Assembly: GCA_040756995.1 (NCBI GenBank)
Contig: JBFLYK010000002.1
Span: forward strand, 124,001 to 188,000
DNA from: BP-133 sp040756995
GTDB lineage: Bacteria; Actinomycetota; Acidimicrobiia; IMCC26256; BP-133
Direction of reading: 5' to 3'
DNA: 64,000 nucleotides
Shown here: one piece after another, positions 16,845 through 25,117 of the stretch
How positions within the stretch are numbered: position 1 is the stretch's first letter
Layout of the letters: the number at the start of each line of letters is the position of its first letter
Program-made: the position numbers and the translations under genes
Notes under the pieces: generated by a model
The model's database searches: none
What the model was told of the DNA's origin: nothing
Seen by the model: the letters and a program-made list of their open reading frames with translations, nothing else

Positions 16845-16951
16845 GTCCCTGCACCCCCCATGGACAAGATCGCCGAAGAATAGAACGCTTGGCTAATTCA
16901 ATGCAAGGGTCGTCCTGGAAGAATTTGAACGCGCGGCCTATTCTTTGCGGC
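16845..16951. promoter_or_regulatory. Divergent promoter region of the uptake/oxidation cluster
   Basis: A 107-base gap between the first minus-strand gene and the enoyl-CoA hydratase-like gene. It holds an inverted pair AAGAATAG (16875-16882) and CTATTCTT (16938-16945), each placed as a -10-like or operator half near the opposite gene. The TetR encoded two genes to the right is a candidate regulator. Only symmetry is seen; no binding site is established. Confidence 0.4.
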
Positions 16952-17758
16952 ATGACGACGGATGGGAATTTCTCCGGGCAGACGCTGACGTTCACCGTCG
17001 AAGGCTCCGTGGGCGAGATCCGGCTCACCCGGCCCGAACTGATGAACCGGTTCGACGAGGACGTGCACCACGAGTTCCTCGAGGCGCTGCAGCGGGTGCA
17101 GGCGACACGGGACGTGCGGGCGGTGGTGCTCGGCTCGACCGGCGACGTGTTCTCGGCGGGCGGCGACTTCGACTTCATGCGCAAGGCCAACGAGGACCTG
17201 CCGTTCCTGCTCCACCACGAGCAGGTCGGCCGGAACCTGCTGCTGTCACTGGTCGATCTGCCGGTACCGGTCGTGTCGGCCGTTCAGGGGCCGGCCGTCG
17301 GGCTCGGGGCGACCATCGCCCTGGCCTGCGACTGCATCGTGGCCGCCCGCACGGCCCATCTGTCCGATCCCCACGTGCGGGTCGGCCTGGTGGCCGGCGA
17401 CGGCGGGTGTCTCGTGTGGCCGCTGGCCGTCGGCCCCGCCCGAGCCAAGCGGTTCCTGCTCACCGGTGACCGGCTGAGCGCCGAAGAGGCGTACCAGTTC
17501 GGGCTCGTCACCGACCTCGTCGACACGGCCGACGAGGCCCTCCCCGCCGCCCGCGAGCTCGCCGTCAGGATGGCGGCGCTGCCCCCGCTGGCGGTGCAGG
17601 GCACGAAGATGGCCCTGCGCAACGTGATGCGGGCCCGGGCGGCGGAGGTCGTCGATCTCGCCTTCGCCTACGAGATCCGCTCGGCCGGTTCGGAGGATCT
17701 GCTCGAGGCTCTCGACGCCGCCCGGGAGCGGCGGCCCGGCGTCTACCGGGGCCGCTGA
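16952..17758 (+). CDS. Enoyl-CoA hydratase/isomerase family protein
   Basis: A 268-residue crotonase-fold protein that should act on an acyl-CoA. The oxyanion-hole segments are present (FSAGGDFDFM and QGPAVGLGATIALACD). The two glutamates of classical crotonase are not: the first position is Thr/Ile in GLGATIAL and the second is His in SDPHVRVGLVAGDGG. A conserved Asp (AGDGG) follows. It may therefore be an isomerase, hydrolase or another crotonase-type activity. The ATG at 16952 gives the correct N-terminus; a longer in-frame start at 16889 lies in the promoter. It is followed 2 bases later by TetR. Confidence 0.85.
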   Translation: MTTDGNFSGQTLTFTVEGSVGEIRLTRPELMNRFDEDVHHEFLEALQRVQATRDVRAVVLGSTGDVFSAGGDFDFMRKANEDLPFLLHHEQVGRNLLLSLVDLPVPVVSAVQGPAVGLGATIALACDCIVAARTAHLSDPHVRVGLVAGDGGCLVWPLAVGPARAKRFLLTGDRLSAEEAYQFGLVTDLVDTADEALPAARELAVRMAALPPLAVQGTKMALRNVMRARAAEVVDLAFAYEIRSAGSEDLLEALDAARERRPGVYRGR

Positions 17759-17760
17759 CC

Positions 17761-18402
17761 GTGGCCCGCGCCAAGGCGGGCCCAGGTCGCCCCGCCGGTG
17801 TCGACGCCCAGGAGACGAGAGACCGCATCCTGAGAGAGGCCCGGGCCTGTTTCGCCACCTACGGCTACGAGGGCACGAGCACCCGGATGATCGCCGAGCG
17901 GGCCGGGCTGGCCACCGCCGCCCTCTACCACCACTTCGGCAAGAAGTCCGATCTCATGCTGGCCGTCCACCGGGCCACCAACGATGCCACCTACGGGCCG
18001 ATGCGGGCGGCGGTCGACGCCGCCACCACGTTCGCCGGCAAGACCGAAGCACTGTTGAACAGCATCCATCAGTCCCTTCGCCGTGACCCGGATCAGAGCG
18101 TGTTCGCCTGGGTCGCCCGCGACGAGGCCCGCCGCCACGAGGAACTGCGGGAGATCTGCGACGACAAGGAGTTCGAGGAACTCTTCGCCGAGATCATCCA
18201 GTTCGGGGTGAAGACCGGCGACATCGCCTCGAGCGACGCCGTGCAGGCCCGGGGAGCACTGGCGGCCATGGCCTTCGGGCTCGGGATGCTCGGTCCCGAC
18301 ATGTCGGTGCAGGCCCACGCCCTGGCCACCCGGGGCTGTATCCGGGCCCTGACCGGGGACCTGCTGCGGAATCGTGTGAGTGAACCCCAAGGAGCGCGAT
18401 GA
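17761..18402 (+). CDS. TetR family transcriptional regulator
   Basis: A 213-residue regulator with an N-terminal HTH (TSTRMIAERAGLATAALYHHFGKKSDLML, residues about 38-66) and a helical ligand domain. The GTG start lies 2 bases after the hydratase stop, and its stop overlaps the acyl-CoA ligase start, so all three are cotranscribed. Similar regulators next to acyl-CoA ligases usually sense acyl-CoA or a free acid. The inverted repeat in the divergent promoter region may be its target (inference). Confidence 0.92.
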   Translation: MARAKAGPGRPAGVDAQETRDRILREARACFATYGYEGTSTRMIAERAGLATAALYHHFGKKSDLMLAVHRATNDATYGPMRAAVDAATTFAGKTEALLNSIHQSLRRDPDQSVFAWVARDEARRHEELREICDDKEFEELFAEIIQFGVKTGDIASSDAVQARGALAAMAFGLGMLGPDMSVQAHALATRGCIRALTGDLLRNRVSEPQGAR

Positions 18403-19937
18403 CCGAGTGGAAGCCGTCGGGCCGCCTGACCTTCGGCGGGCTGCTCGACCAGCAGGCCGAGACGTTCGGAGACAAGCCCTTTCTCTGGGTCGACGACCGG
18501 TGCATCACGTTCGCCGATGCCCGCCGCCGGGCCATCGCCGCCGCCAACTCGTTGCTGGCGCTCGGACTCGAGCCGGGCGACACGCTGGCGCTGTTCGCCG
18601 GGACGTGCGCCGAGTGGGTGGACTGCTGGTTCGGGGCGGCCCAGATCGGCGTCCGCACGGTGCCGCTGAACCTGGCCTACAAGGGTGAGTTCCTCCGCAA
18701 CCTCCTGGTGGAGACCGAATGCAAGGTCGTCCTGACGGACCAGACGTTCCTGCCGGTGGTCAGCGCCGCGGCCGGCGAAGTGCCCGGGCTGCGCATCGTC
18801 ACGGCCGACCAGCTGGGCGAAGGCTCCGGTGAACGGCTCCTGGGAGGCCGGCCCTTCGCCTGGAACGACCCGGCCACGGTCGTGTACACGTCGGGGACGA
18901 CCGGGCCGTCGAAGGGTGCGCTGCTGACCCAGCACTACCTCTGCACCTGCGCCTCCGTCCTCAACCACCGCTACGGCACCACGGCCGACGACGTCATGTA
19001 CGCCGCGGTGCCGCTGTTCCACTTCAGCGGTTCGATGTTCGTCGTGCTCGGTTCGCTCACGTCGGGCCGGTCCAGCGCCCTCGACTCCGCCTTCCATCCC
19101 ACGACGTGCTGGGACCGGGTCCGGCAGTACAACGCCACGCAGTTCTTCGGTGTCGGGGCGATGATCGCCATGCTCTGGAACCTCCCGCCGTCGCCCGACG
19201 ACGCCAAGCTGCCGTTCCGGCTCATGATCGGCGCGCCGATCCCGGCCGAGCTCCACCGGCCGCTGGAGGAGCGCTACGACTGCAAGGTGGTGGCCGGTTA
19301 CGCCCTGAGCGAAGCCACGCCCATCGCCACGCACGACATCACGGAGCCCACGGTCCCGGGGACGGTCGGGCGGCCGGTCCCGCTGTTCGACGTCCGCCTC
19401 GTCGACGACGACGATGAGGAGGTCCCGACCGGCGCAGTGGGGGAGATCGCCGTCCGGCCCCGCTATCCCCACGTGATGTTCGAGGGCTACCTCAACCGGC
19501 CGGCCGACACGCTGGCCCAGTTCAAGAACCTGTGGTTCCACACCGGCGACCTCGGCCGCTTCGACGAGAACGGCCTGCTGTCGTGGGTCGACCGCAAGAA
19601 GGACGCCATCCGCCGCCGGGGCGAGAACATCTCGTCGTTCGAAGTCGAGATGGCCGTGCTGCGCCACCCGGCGGTGCTCGAGTGCGCCGCCCACGGCGTG
19701 CCCAGCGACCTCATGGAGGAGGACGTGAAGATCTGCGTCGTCCTCCGACCGGGCGCGGAAGCGAAGCCGGCCGAACTGGTGGAGCACTGCGCGGAGCAGC
19801 TGCCGCGCTTCGCCGTTCCCCGCTACGTCGAATTCGTGGCCGAGCTGCCCAAGAACCAGGTCGGGCGGGTCCTCAAGCACCAGCTGAGGGCGCAGCCGCT
19901 CAACGACGCGACGTGGGACCGGGAGACGCCGGCCTAG
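18399..19937 (+). CDS. Acyl-CoA synthetase (AMP-binding)
   Basis: A 512-residue ANL-superfamily ligase that activates a carboxylic acid to its CoA thioester via an acyl-adenylate. The P-loop motif YTSGTTGPSKGAL is at about residue 165. GYALSEATP (A5), WFHTGDLG (A7) and RRRGENISSFEVE (A8) follow in order, and the catalytic Lys is in KNQVGRVLKHQL near the C-terminus. The start overlaps the TetR stop (ATGA). The stop codon overlaps the convergent AzlD stop. It probably activates the same carboxylate handled by the divergent uptake cluster. Confidence 0.93.
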   Translation: MTEWKPSGRLTFGGLLDQQAETFGDKPFLWVDDRCITFADARRRAIAAANSLLALGLEPGDTLALFAGTCAEWVDCWFGAAQIGVRTVPLNLAYKGEFLRNLLVETECKVVLTDQTFLPVVSAAAGEVPGLRIVTADQLGEGSGERLLGGRPFAWNDPATVVYTSGTTGPSKGALLTQHYLCTCASVLNHRYGTTADDVMYAAVPLFHFSGSMFVVLGSLTSGRSSALDSAFHPTTCWDRVRQYNATQFFGVGAMIAMLWNLPPSPDDAKLPFRLMIGAPIPAELHRPLEERYDCKVVAGYALSEATPIATHDITEPTVPGTVGRPVPLFDVRLVDDDDEEVPTGAVGEIAVRPRYPHVMFEGYLNRPADTLAQFKNLWFHTGDLGRFDENGLLSWVDRKKDAIRRRGENISSFEVEMAVLRHPAVLECAAHGVPSDLMEEDVKICVVLRPGAEAKPAELVEHCAEQLPRFAVPRYVEFVAELPKNQVGRVLKHQLRAQPLNDATWDRETPA

Positions 19938-20245
19938 AGGTTCTGGAGCAGCACGACCAGGCCCATGCCGACGACCAGCGTCGCCAGCACGTTCTTGGTC
20001 CGCCAGGCCACCAGGGCGGCGGCGATTCCGGCCACGAACCGGGGATGGGTCAGGTCGAGGTCGCCCTCCGGGCGCACCAGGGCGGGGAGGACGATCGAGG
20101 CCAGCGCCGCCGGAGGAATCTGACGGAGAAGGCGCTGGGCCCAGGGCGGGACGGTGACGAGCCGGTCGGCGGCGGCGATGAACGACGCCCGCATGGCGAA
20201 GGTGCCGATGCCGGCCAGGAGGATCGTGGCCCAGGTCGAGGTCAC
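19934..20245 (-). CDS. azlD: AzlD family small membrane subunit
   Basis: A 103-residue protein with about four hydrophobic helices, the small partner of an AzlCD branched-chain amino acid exporter. TFAMRASFIA, PPAALASIVLPAL and the C-terminal FVAGIAAALVAWRTKNVLATLVVGMG pattern are typical. The GTG start overlaps the AzlC stop. Its stop codon overlaps that of the convergent acyl-CoA ligase. Confidence 0.88.
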   Translation of the reverse strand: MTSTWATILLAGIGTFAMRASFIAAADRLVTVPPWAQRLLRQIPPAALASIVLPALVRPEGDLDLTHPRFVAGIAAALVAWRTKNVLATLVVGMGLVVLLQNL

Positions 20246-20964
20246 CGGGCGCTCCGCTCGACGGCCAGCTCGACCAGCGCGCCGCCGGCGATGCCGGTGA
20301 CGGCGCCGATGATGATGGAGGCGTGGCCGGCGCCCCACTCGGCGGCCAGTACCGCACCGAGGCCGCCGCCGAGGGCGGCCACCGCCGCCGGCCGGCGGTT
20401 GATCGCCGGGACGAGCAGCACCAGGAAGACGAGGGGGACGGCGAAGCTCAGCGGCAGGCTGTCGGGGACGGCCGGCCCGATGATGGCCCCGACCAGCGTC
20501 GTCGCCTGCCACGACGTCCACAGCAACAGCCCGGCACCGAGCATGAACGGGATGCGGGCCTCGGGCGGGCTGACCGGATCGTCAGGGTCGGACCAGCGGG
20601 TGACGGCCACGGCGTAGACCTGGTCCACGAGGAGGTAGGACGCCAGCATCCGCCACCGGAGCCGGTCCTTGGTGAGATAGGGCGCCAGTGAGGCGCTGTA
20701 GAGCACCATCCGCAGGTTGATGGTGCAGGCGGCCAGGACCGCCACCAGGACCGTCCCGCCGTGGGTGAGGACGTCGATGGCGGCCAGTTGCGAGGCGCCG
20801 GCGAACACGATGGTCGAGAACGCGGCGGCCGCTTCGACGCCGAGCCCTCCGTCCGCCGGCGTGGCCCCCGCCACCAACCCGAACGGAATCACCCCGATGA
20901 GCTGCGGGGCGACGGCCTTGGCGCCGGCCCGCATCGCCCAGCCCCATGTGTCGGTGGAGTCCAT
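20242..20964 (-). CDS. azlC: AzlC family transporter subunit
   Basis: A 240-residue, multi-TM large subunit of an AzlCD exporter of branched-chain amino acids or analogues. Family landmarks are PFGLVAG, FSTIVFAGASQLAAI and INLRMVLYSASLAPYL. The ATG at 20964 is followed directly by the mature membrane domain. It forms a two-gene operon with azlD. There is no visible functional link to the catabolic cluster on its right-hand side. Confidence 0.92.
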   Translation of the reverse strand: MDSTDTWGWAMRAGAKAVAPQLIGVIPFGLVAGATPADGGLGVEAAAAFSTIVFAGASQLAAIDVLTHGGTVLVAVLAACTINLRMVLYSASLAPYLTKDRLRWRMLASYLLVDQVYAVAVTRWSDPDDPVSPPEARIPFMLGAGLLLWTSWQATTLVGAIIGPAVPDSLPLSFAVPLVFLVLLVPAINRRPAAVAALGGGLGAVLAAEWGAGHASIIIGAVTGIAGGALVELAVERSAR

Positions 20965-21046
20965 ACCCCATCTTGCCGGGCAGCCCCAGGCCCGGGGGAA
21001 ATCGCCCCGACGGCCGCGACCAGGGCGCGGCGGTGGGCGGTTGTTG

Positions 21047-21280
21047 TCAGCGGCGGGGACGTCCGGGGCCGCCGCCCGGGGCGGTCGGCATCGTCGGCCG
21101 AGCCGGCCGGGGCCGCTCGAGCCGGAGCACGACGTGATCGGCGCCGGCCTTCCGGTGCTTCTCCTGCCATCCGGCGGCCATCAGGTGGGCCAATTCGGCG
21201 GCGGCGCTCTTGCGCAGGGACTGGGTCCCCGGGCTCTTGTAGTACAGGCGCACGACGGTCACTTCGGTGGGAACGGCCAT
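21047..21280 (-). CDS. Small hypothetical protein
   Basis: A 77-residue protein starting at an ATG with GAGGA upstream. It begins VTVVRLYYKSPGTQSLRKSAAAELAHLMAAGW and ends in a Pro/Arg/Gly-rich tail. The N-terminal pattern (short beta strand then helix) could be a small alpha/beta domain. No family recognised. It stands alone between azlC and the cold-shock gene. Confidence 0.6.
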   Translation of the reverse strand: MAVPTEVTVVRLYYKSPGTQSLRKSAAAELAHLMAAGWQEKHRKAGADHVVLRLERPRPARPTMPTAPGGGPGRPRR

Positions 21281-21362
21281 CACCGGTCCTCCTCGACGAT
21301 CGGTCTCGCGGCACGCTGGTGATGCCGGCACCGCGAGTGGGGAGCCGCGCGCGATGTCGCTC

Positions 21363-21394
21363 GTAGGGAGCGGACGCTACCGGCCGCTCCCTAC
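21363..21394 (-). terminator. Terminator of the cold-shock gene
   Basis: A perfect 11-bp stem, GTAGGGAGCGG (21363-21373) with CCGCTCCCTAC (21384-21394), and a 10-base loop, located 10 bases beyond the cold-shock stop codon. There is no strong T-run, as is common in high-GC actinobacteria. Confidence 0.7.
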
Positions 21395-21404
21395 CGAGCT
21401 GGTG

Positions 21405-21608
21405 CTAGTTGATGACGCGGACGTTCTGGGCCTGCGGGCCCTTGGGACCCGACGTGACCTCGAACTCGACCTTGTCGTTCTCCTGCAGGTTCCGGTAGCC
21501 GGTGCCGGAGATGGCGCTGAAGTGGACGAAGACATCGGGACCGGATTCCTGCGTGATGAACCCGAAGCCCTTGTCACCGTTGAACCACTTGACGGTGCCA
21601 ATCGTCAT
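21405..21608 (-). CDS. cspA: Cold-shock domain protein
   Basis: A 67-residue CspA-type single-stranded nucleic-acid-binding protein. Both RNA-binding motifs are present, KGFGFI (RNP1) and VFVHF (RNP2), after the canonical start TVKWFNGDKGFG. It ends with GPKGPQAQNVRVI. The ATG at 21608 has GGAGG at good spacing; longer frames upstream are leader. About 160 bases without a gene precede it, consistent with the long 5' leader usual for cold-shock mRNAs. Confidence 0.97.
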   Translation of the reverse strand: MTIGTVKWFNGDKGFGFITQESGPDVFVHFSAISGTGYRNLQENDKVEFEVTSGPKGPQAQNVRVIN

Positions 21609-21774
21609 GGACATTCCCTCCATTCCGGGCCTGATTCGAACCCGAAGGTTCGTGCGGCCGTGCGGCTTTTGTGCCGCTGAGGGAACTGCCCGCAACTGTG
21701 CTACGAATCTGCCCTCGCTGACCAGGCTAGCAGGCACCCCCGTCGGATGCGCCCCTTCCCGGCCGGCGAGATGC

Positions 21775-21975
21775 CTATCCGTCCTGCTGTTCGGGAAGCG
21801 CCGCCGGTACGGCACCACCGGCGCTCTCATACCGTCCGAGCGCGGCCTGGGCCCGGTCCCAGTCCTGGGCGCTGACCATGGGGTTGCGCAGCATCGTCGT
21901 CCGGAGGGCGGCGGCGAGCTCGTCGGCGATGGCCTGCCAGCCGGCTTCTTCTTCGGTCTTCACCGCTGATCTCAT
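21775..21975 (-). CDS. Small helical hypothetical protein
   Basis: A 66-residue acidic protein, mostly helical by composition (WQAIADELAAALRTTMLRNPMVSAQDWDRAQAAL is given here only as its core). GGGGAGA precedes the ATG at 21975. No family recognised. It lies between the cold-shock leader and another small gene in the same direction. Confidence 0.55.
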   Translation of the reverse strand: MRSAVKTEEEAGWQAIADELAAALRTTMLRNPMVSAQDWDRAQAALGRYESAGGAVPAALPEQQDG

Positions 21976-22004
21976 CGTGTTCTCCCCTGTCGCACCATGG
22001 CCGC

Positions 22005-22361
22005 CTAATCCTTGAGCAGCAGCGCCTCGAGGCGGGCCAGGGCCCGGAGCCGCTGCGCACCCGCCGACGTCTGTTCGAGTTCCGTGACCGCACCCGGAGA
22101 TTCGTGGTGAGCGAGATCCAGGCACCCGAGGATCGTGTTGGTCGTCTCGCGGCTGTGCCCGGCGTCCGTGAGGAACTGCGCCACCCGGTCCGGGCCGCCC
22201 GCCCCGGCCGTGGCGGCCAGGGCCTGTTGGGCCAGCTCCCCGAGGGTCATCGTCGGGCAGCCGGGGACGGGCCGGTTCAGCACCGCGGCGCGGCGCTGGC
22301 GGCGCCGGCGGGCGACTTCGTCGCCTCCACCGTCCTCAGCGGAGAGGCCCTGCGGTTCCAT
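22005..22361 (-). CDS. Small hypothetical protein
   Basis: A 118-residue protein with a basic segment (ARRRRQRRAAVLNRP) followed by a helical part containing CPTMTLGELAQQALAATAG and DAGHSRETTNTILGCLDLAHH. The ATG has AAGGGAG at good spacing, which I used to choose it over the long open upstream frame. Function unknown. It may be cotranscribed with the following 66-residue gene (gap of 29 bases). Confidence 0.6.
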   Translation of the reverse strand: MEPQGLSAEDGGGDEVARRRRQRRAAVLNRPVPGCPTMTLGELAQQALAATAGAGGPDRVAQFLTDAGHSRETTNTILGCLDLAHHESPGAVTELEQTSAGAQRLRALARLEALLLKD

Positions 22362-22526
22362 GTTCGTCTCCCTTCTCGACGGGGGAGAAGAGGCGACAGG
22401 CCGCTCCGGCGGGCATCGCCGGAACCCGAGGCGTCCCTTCCAGGACGACTCCAGGGTACAGCGCCCTGCCGGCCCTCGAACCGGCCGCCGGTGCGTTATC
22501 GGCCCCGGGGGCTGTACCGTTGAACC

Positions 22527-22829
22527 ATGAGCGGGAAGGGATCGGGAAAGATGGATGTCCGTACCGCCTGGAATACCTGGACGGAGAGCGGTTCGCCGAA
22601 TGCCGCCGCCGAGTTCCTCGACCGGGTCGGGGCGTGGACGGAAGGGACGGCGGCGCAGCTCACCCGGGAAGCCCGACGCCTCTCGCCCTCGCCGATGTCG
22701 CGCGATGAGGTCGCCGACCGGCTCCGCCACCACCTGGGGGTGGTCGCCGGAGGCGAGCCCGTCACCTACGTCGAAGCGCTCGAACGGGCCCGGCGGGAGG
22801 TCATCGAGGAGCTCCGGGAACGCCGGTAG
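22527..22829 (+). CDS. Small hypothetical protein
   Basis: A 100-residue mostly helical charged protein (TAWNTWTESGSPNAAAEF, then VADRLRHHLGVVAGGEPVTYVEALERARREVIEELRERR in short pieces). There is no clear Shine-Dalgarno before the ATG, so it may be leaderless. The last 64 bases overlap the convergent membrane-protein gene. No family recognised; coding is supported by composition and by filling the gap in the expected frame. Confidence 0.5.
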   Translation: MSGKGSGKMDVRTAWNTWTESGSPNAAAEFLDRVGAWTEGTAAQLTREARRLSPSPMSRDEVADRLRHHLGVVAGGEPVTYVEALERARREVIEELRERR

Positions 22830-23269
22830 CCGGCCGTGACCGCCAGCGCCACGCCCACGGCGACGGCGGTGACCACGACGGCCAGGCCGGCGGCGTAGTT
22901 GCGGGGCAGCGAGGTCGGGTTGTTGAGGGCGTGGCCGTAGCCACGGATGAGGGGATAGGCGTAGAGGGCAGCCGTTGCGCTCATCAGCAGCGCCGCCTGC
23001 AGGGGTGAGCGCCACCGGGCCGGCACGCGGCGGGCGATGACGACTCCGACGACCAGGACGGCCGGAGCCAGGATCAGGTCGTGGGCCGCGAGGCCGGCGA
23101 CGAAGAACCGCAGCAGCTGGCCGGGGCGCGTGTCGAGCCGGTGGAGGAAGACGCCCCGCACTCCCCAGGCGATGAGCGCCCAGCCGGCGCCGGCGGCGAC
23201 CCAGAAGGCGGCGCCCCGGTGACGCACGATCCCGCCGGGGCCGTCGCCCGTCACGCCGCCGCCACTCAC
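22766..23269 (-). CDS. Four-TM membrane protein
   Basis: A 167-residue protein with a polar N-terminus and about four hydrophobic helices (FWVAAGAGWALIAWGVRGVF, LILAPAVLVVGVVIA, AALLMSATAALYAYPLI, YAAGLAVVVTAVAVGVALAV). GTG at 23269 overlaps the stop of the oxidoreductase fusion (GTGA), so it is the last gene of the five-gene minus-strand cluster. Family not recognised. Possibly a membrane partner of the molybdenum enzyme. Confidence 0.7.
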   Translation of the reverse strand: MSGGGVTGDGPGGIVRHRGAAFWVAAGAGWALIAWGVRGVFLHRLDTRPGQLLRFFVAGLAAHDLILAPAVLVVGVVIARRVPARWRSPLQAALLMSATAALYAYPLIRGYGHALNNPTSLPRNYAAGLAVVVTAVAVGVALAVTAGYRRSRSSSMTSRRARSSAST

Positions 23270-24483
23270 AGGACCACCACCCGGGTGACCCATTTGGTCT
23301 GGTTGACGCCGGGGCGGCCGGGGCCGATCAGCCGGACGGGATAGCCGTGGTCGGCCGAAAGCACCTTGCCGTCGAGATGGGTGGCCAGCAACGTGTCCCG
23401 GTCGGCGGCCTGACGGCGGTTGAGGTACGACACCCGGTAGGGGCTGTGCGCCTCGAGGGACTCGACCTGCACCGCCGCGCCCGGCGGTGCACCGGCCCGG
23501 CGGAGGAGCTCGGAGAGGGCGACACCCTTCCAGCGGGCGGAGTAGCTCCAGCCTTCGACGCAGGCGATGGGCAGCTCCGCTTCGGTGGTGGGCAGCGCCC
23601 GCACCTCGTCGAGCGTGAGCGACAGCGGAGCCCGGACCCGCCCGGTGATCTCCAGCCGGTAGGCGGGCGACGTCGCCGCGCCGAGGACACCGGCGTTGGC
23701 CGCGCTGCGGTTGACCGGCTGGTGCCGCGGGTCCCGGGGCGCCAGCAGGCCGAGCGGCGCCAGCGGCCGCACGGTCTGCCCGATGGTGACGGCGGTCAGC
23801 ACTCCGCCGGCGCCGGCCACCGTGGCCAGGAAGCCTCGTCGTGTCAGCCCGGCGTGCGCTTCCTCTCCGGACGTGCCGAGCACCGGGTCGGCCTCGGCCA
23901 GGCGGGGACGGCGCGACGGCCGGCCCAGCCACCGGGGGGCCAGGGCCCGCCGGGCGACGGCCCACTTCGCTCCGACGTGAGCCACGATCCCGCCGACGGT
24001 GATCCAGGCCACCTGGTAGTGGGCGGCGGTGAAGGAGAACCGCCACGGATACCACTGGGCGATGTTGGCCACACCCGTCCAGACCATGAAGATCCCGCCG
24101 CCGACCAGGGCGAGGAGCCCCACCCGCTCCACGACGTCGCTCGGCCGCCGGACCGGCGGCACCGACAGCAGGCGGGGCCAGACGAGCCACAGCTTGGCCA
24201 GCAGGACCGGCACCGAGGCGATCCCGGCCGCGACGTGGAGGCCCTGCGTGACGCGGTACAGCCCGGCCGGGCGGGCGGGAACGGGGAACCAGCGGAGCGG
24301 GTGTTGATGGGCATGGGAGAACAGGCCGGTGACGAAGCAGATCGTGAACAGCACTCCGAGGGCCGCGCCGAGCCAGGCGGCCAGCCGCTCGTCCCGCAAC
24401 GGGCTCTGATAGCGACCCTGGTGCAGCGGCCGGTCCGGATCCGTGCCGAACGTCGCCGCCGACCGGGCGACCGCCGCCACCAT
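23266..24483 (-). CDS. Cytochrome b561-like/molybdopterin oxidoreductase fusion
   Basis: A 405-residue fusion. Residues 20-180 hold about four membrane helices with histidines (FSHAHQHPLRW, QGLHVAAG, FTAAHYQVAW, AHVGAKW), resembling a b-type cytochrome. A Tat-like motif LTRRGFLATVAGAGG near residue 215 then leads into a sulfite-oxidase-type molybdopterin domain (LPTTEAELPIACVEGWSYSARWKGV), with the presumed Mo-ligand Cys in CVEGWS. The catalytic half should face outside. The ATG at 24483 lies 13 bases after the methyltransferase stop. Substrate unknown; electrons could pass from the Mo site to the heme half. Confidence 0.85.
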   Translation of the reverse strand: MVAAVARSAATFGTDPDRPLHQGRYQSPLRDERLAAWLGAALGVLFTICFVTGLFSHAHQHPLRWFPVPARPAGLYRVTQGLHVAAGIASVPVLLAKLWLVWPRLLSVPPVRRPSDVVERVGLLALVGGGIFMVWTGVANIAQWYPWRFSFTAAHYQVAWITVGGIVAHVGAKWAVARRALAPRWLGRPSRRPRLAEADPVLGTSGEEAHAGLTRRGFLATVAGAGGVLTAVTIGQTVRPLAPLGLLAPRDPRHQPVNRSAANAGVLGAATSPAYRLEITGRVRAPLSLTLDEVRALPTTEAELPIACVEGWSYSARWKGVALSELLRRAGAPPGAAVQVESLEAHSPYRVSYLNRRQAADRDTLLATHLDGKVLSADHGYPVRLIGPGRPGVNQTKWVTRVVVL

Positions 24484-24496
24484 GCTCCGCAGCCGA

Positions 24497-25117
24497 TCAG
24501 GCGGCCGCACGATCGCTGCTCCCGTCGCCGGCGATGAGATGGGCGAACCACCGCTGCTCGTCCTCGACGTGGACGACACGCCGCACCCGGAGCCCGGCCG
24601 GGGCGGCGACACCGGCGAGGGCATCGACGCCCACGACGGCCCAGGGGAACCAGGGGCCGTGGGTCGCGCCGCGCTCCAGACGGGCGCGGTGGCGGGCGAA
24701 CCCGACGCCGGGCGGTTCCACCTCGGCGACGATGGTGCCGGCGGGGGCGCACAGAGCCCGGCAGCGCTGCAGGAGGCGGACGGGATCGCCGCCGATGCCG
24801 ATGTTGCCGTCGACGAGCAGGACGGTGCGCCACCGGCCCTGACCGGGAACGACGTCGAACACCGAACGCTGCAGGACGGGGGCGCCCCGCCGCCGGGCGA
24901 TCTCGACCGCTCCCGGCGCCGGGTCGATGCCCAGCGCCACCGTTCCCCGCCGGGCGAGCCCGACGACGAGCCGCCCCGGTCCACACCCGACGTCGAGGAC
25001 GGGGCCGCTCAGCAGGGCCAGCAGGGCCCGCTCGGCCGGGGTGGCCTCGTCATGCCAGCGATGGGCGTCGAGCGGAAGCGCCCGGCCGTCGTGGCTGCGC
25101 AACACGAGGCCGCTCAT
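24497..25117 (-). CDS. Class I SAM-dependent methyltransferase
   Basis: A 206-residue Rossmann methyltransferase. Motif I is LDVGCGPGRLVVGLARRG at about residue 41, with the acidic motif II near GIDPAPGAV. The C-terminal half lacks an obvious substrate motif. The start overlaps the DUF2064 stop (ATGA). It sits in a cluster with DUF2064, a glycosyltransferase and the molybdenum enzyme, an arrangement I recognise as recurring in actinobacteria. Confidence 0.88.
   Translation of the reverse strand: MSGLVLRSHDGRALPLDAHRWHDEATPAERALLALLSGPVLDVGCGPGRLVVGLARRGTVALGIDPAPGAVEIARRRGAPVLQRSVFDVVPGQGRWRTVLLVDGNIGIGGDPVRLLQRCRALCAPAGTIVAEVEPPGVGFARHRARLERGATHGPWFPWAVVGVDALAGVAAPAGLRVRRVVHVEDEQRWFAHLIAGDGSSDRAAA

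Noticed and set aside
16880..16894. KstR-like half-site TAGAAC in the divergent promoter region
   Set aside because: The second half does not match the 14-bp KstR palindrome; a sterol-regulon claim is not supported.
16889..16951. Longer N-terminus of the enoyl-CoA hydratase-like protein
   Set aside because: The extra residues lie in the promoter region, lack a ribosome site and are not part of the crotonase fold.
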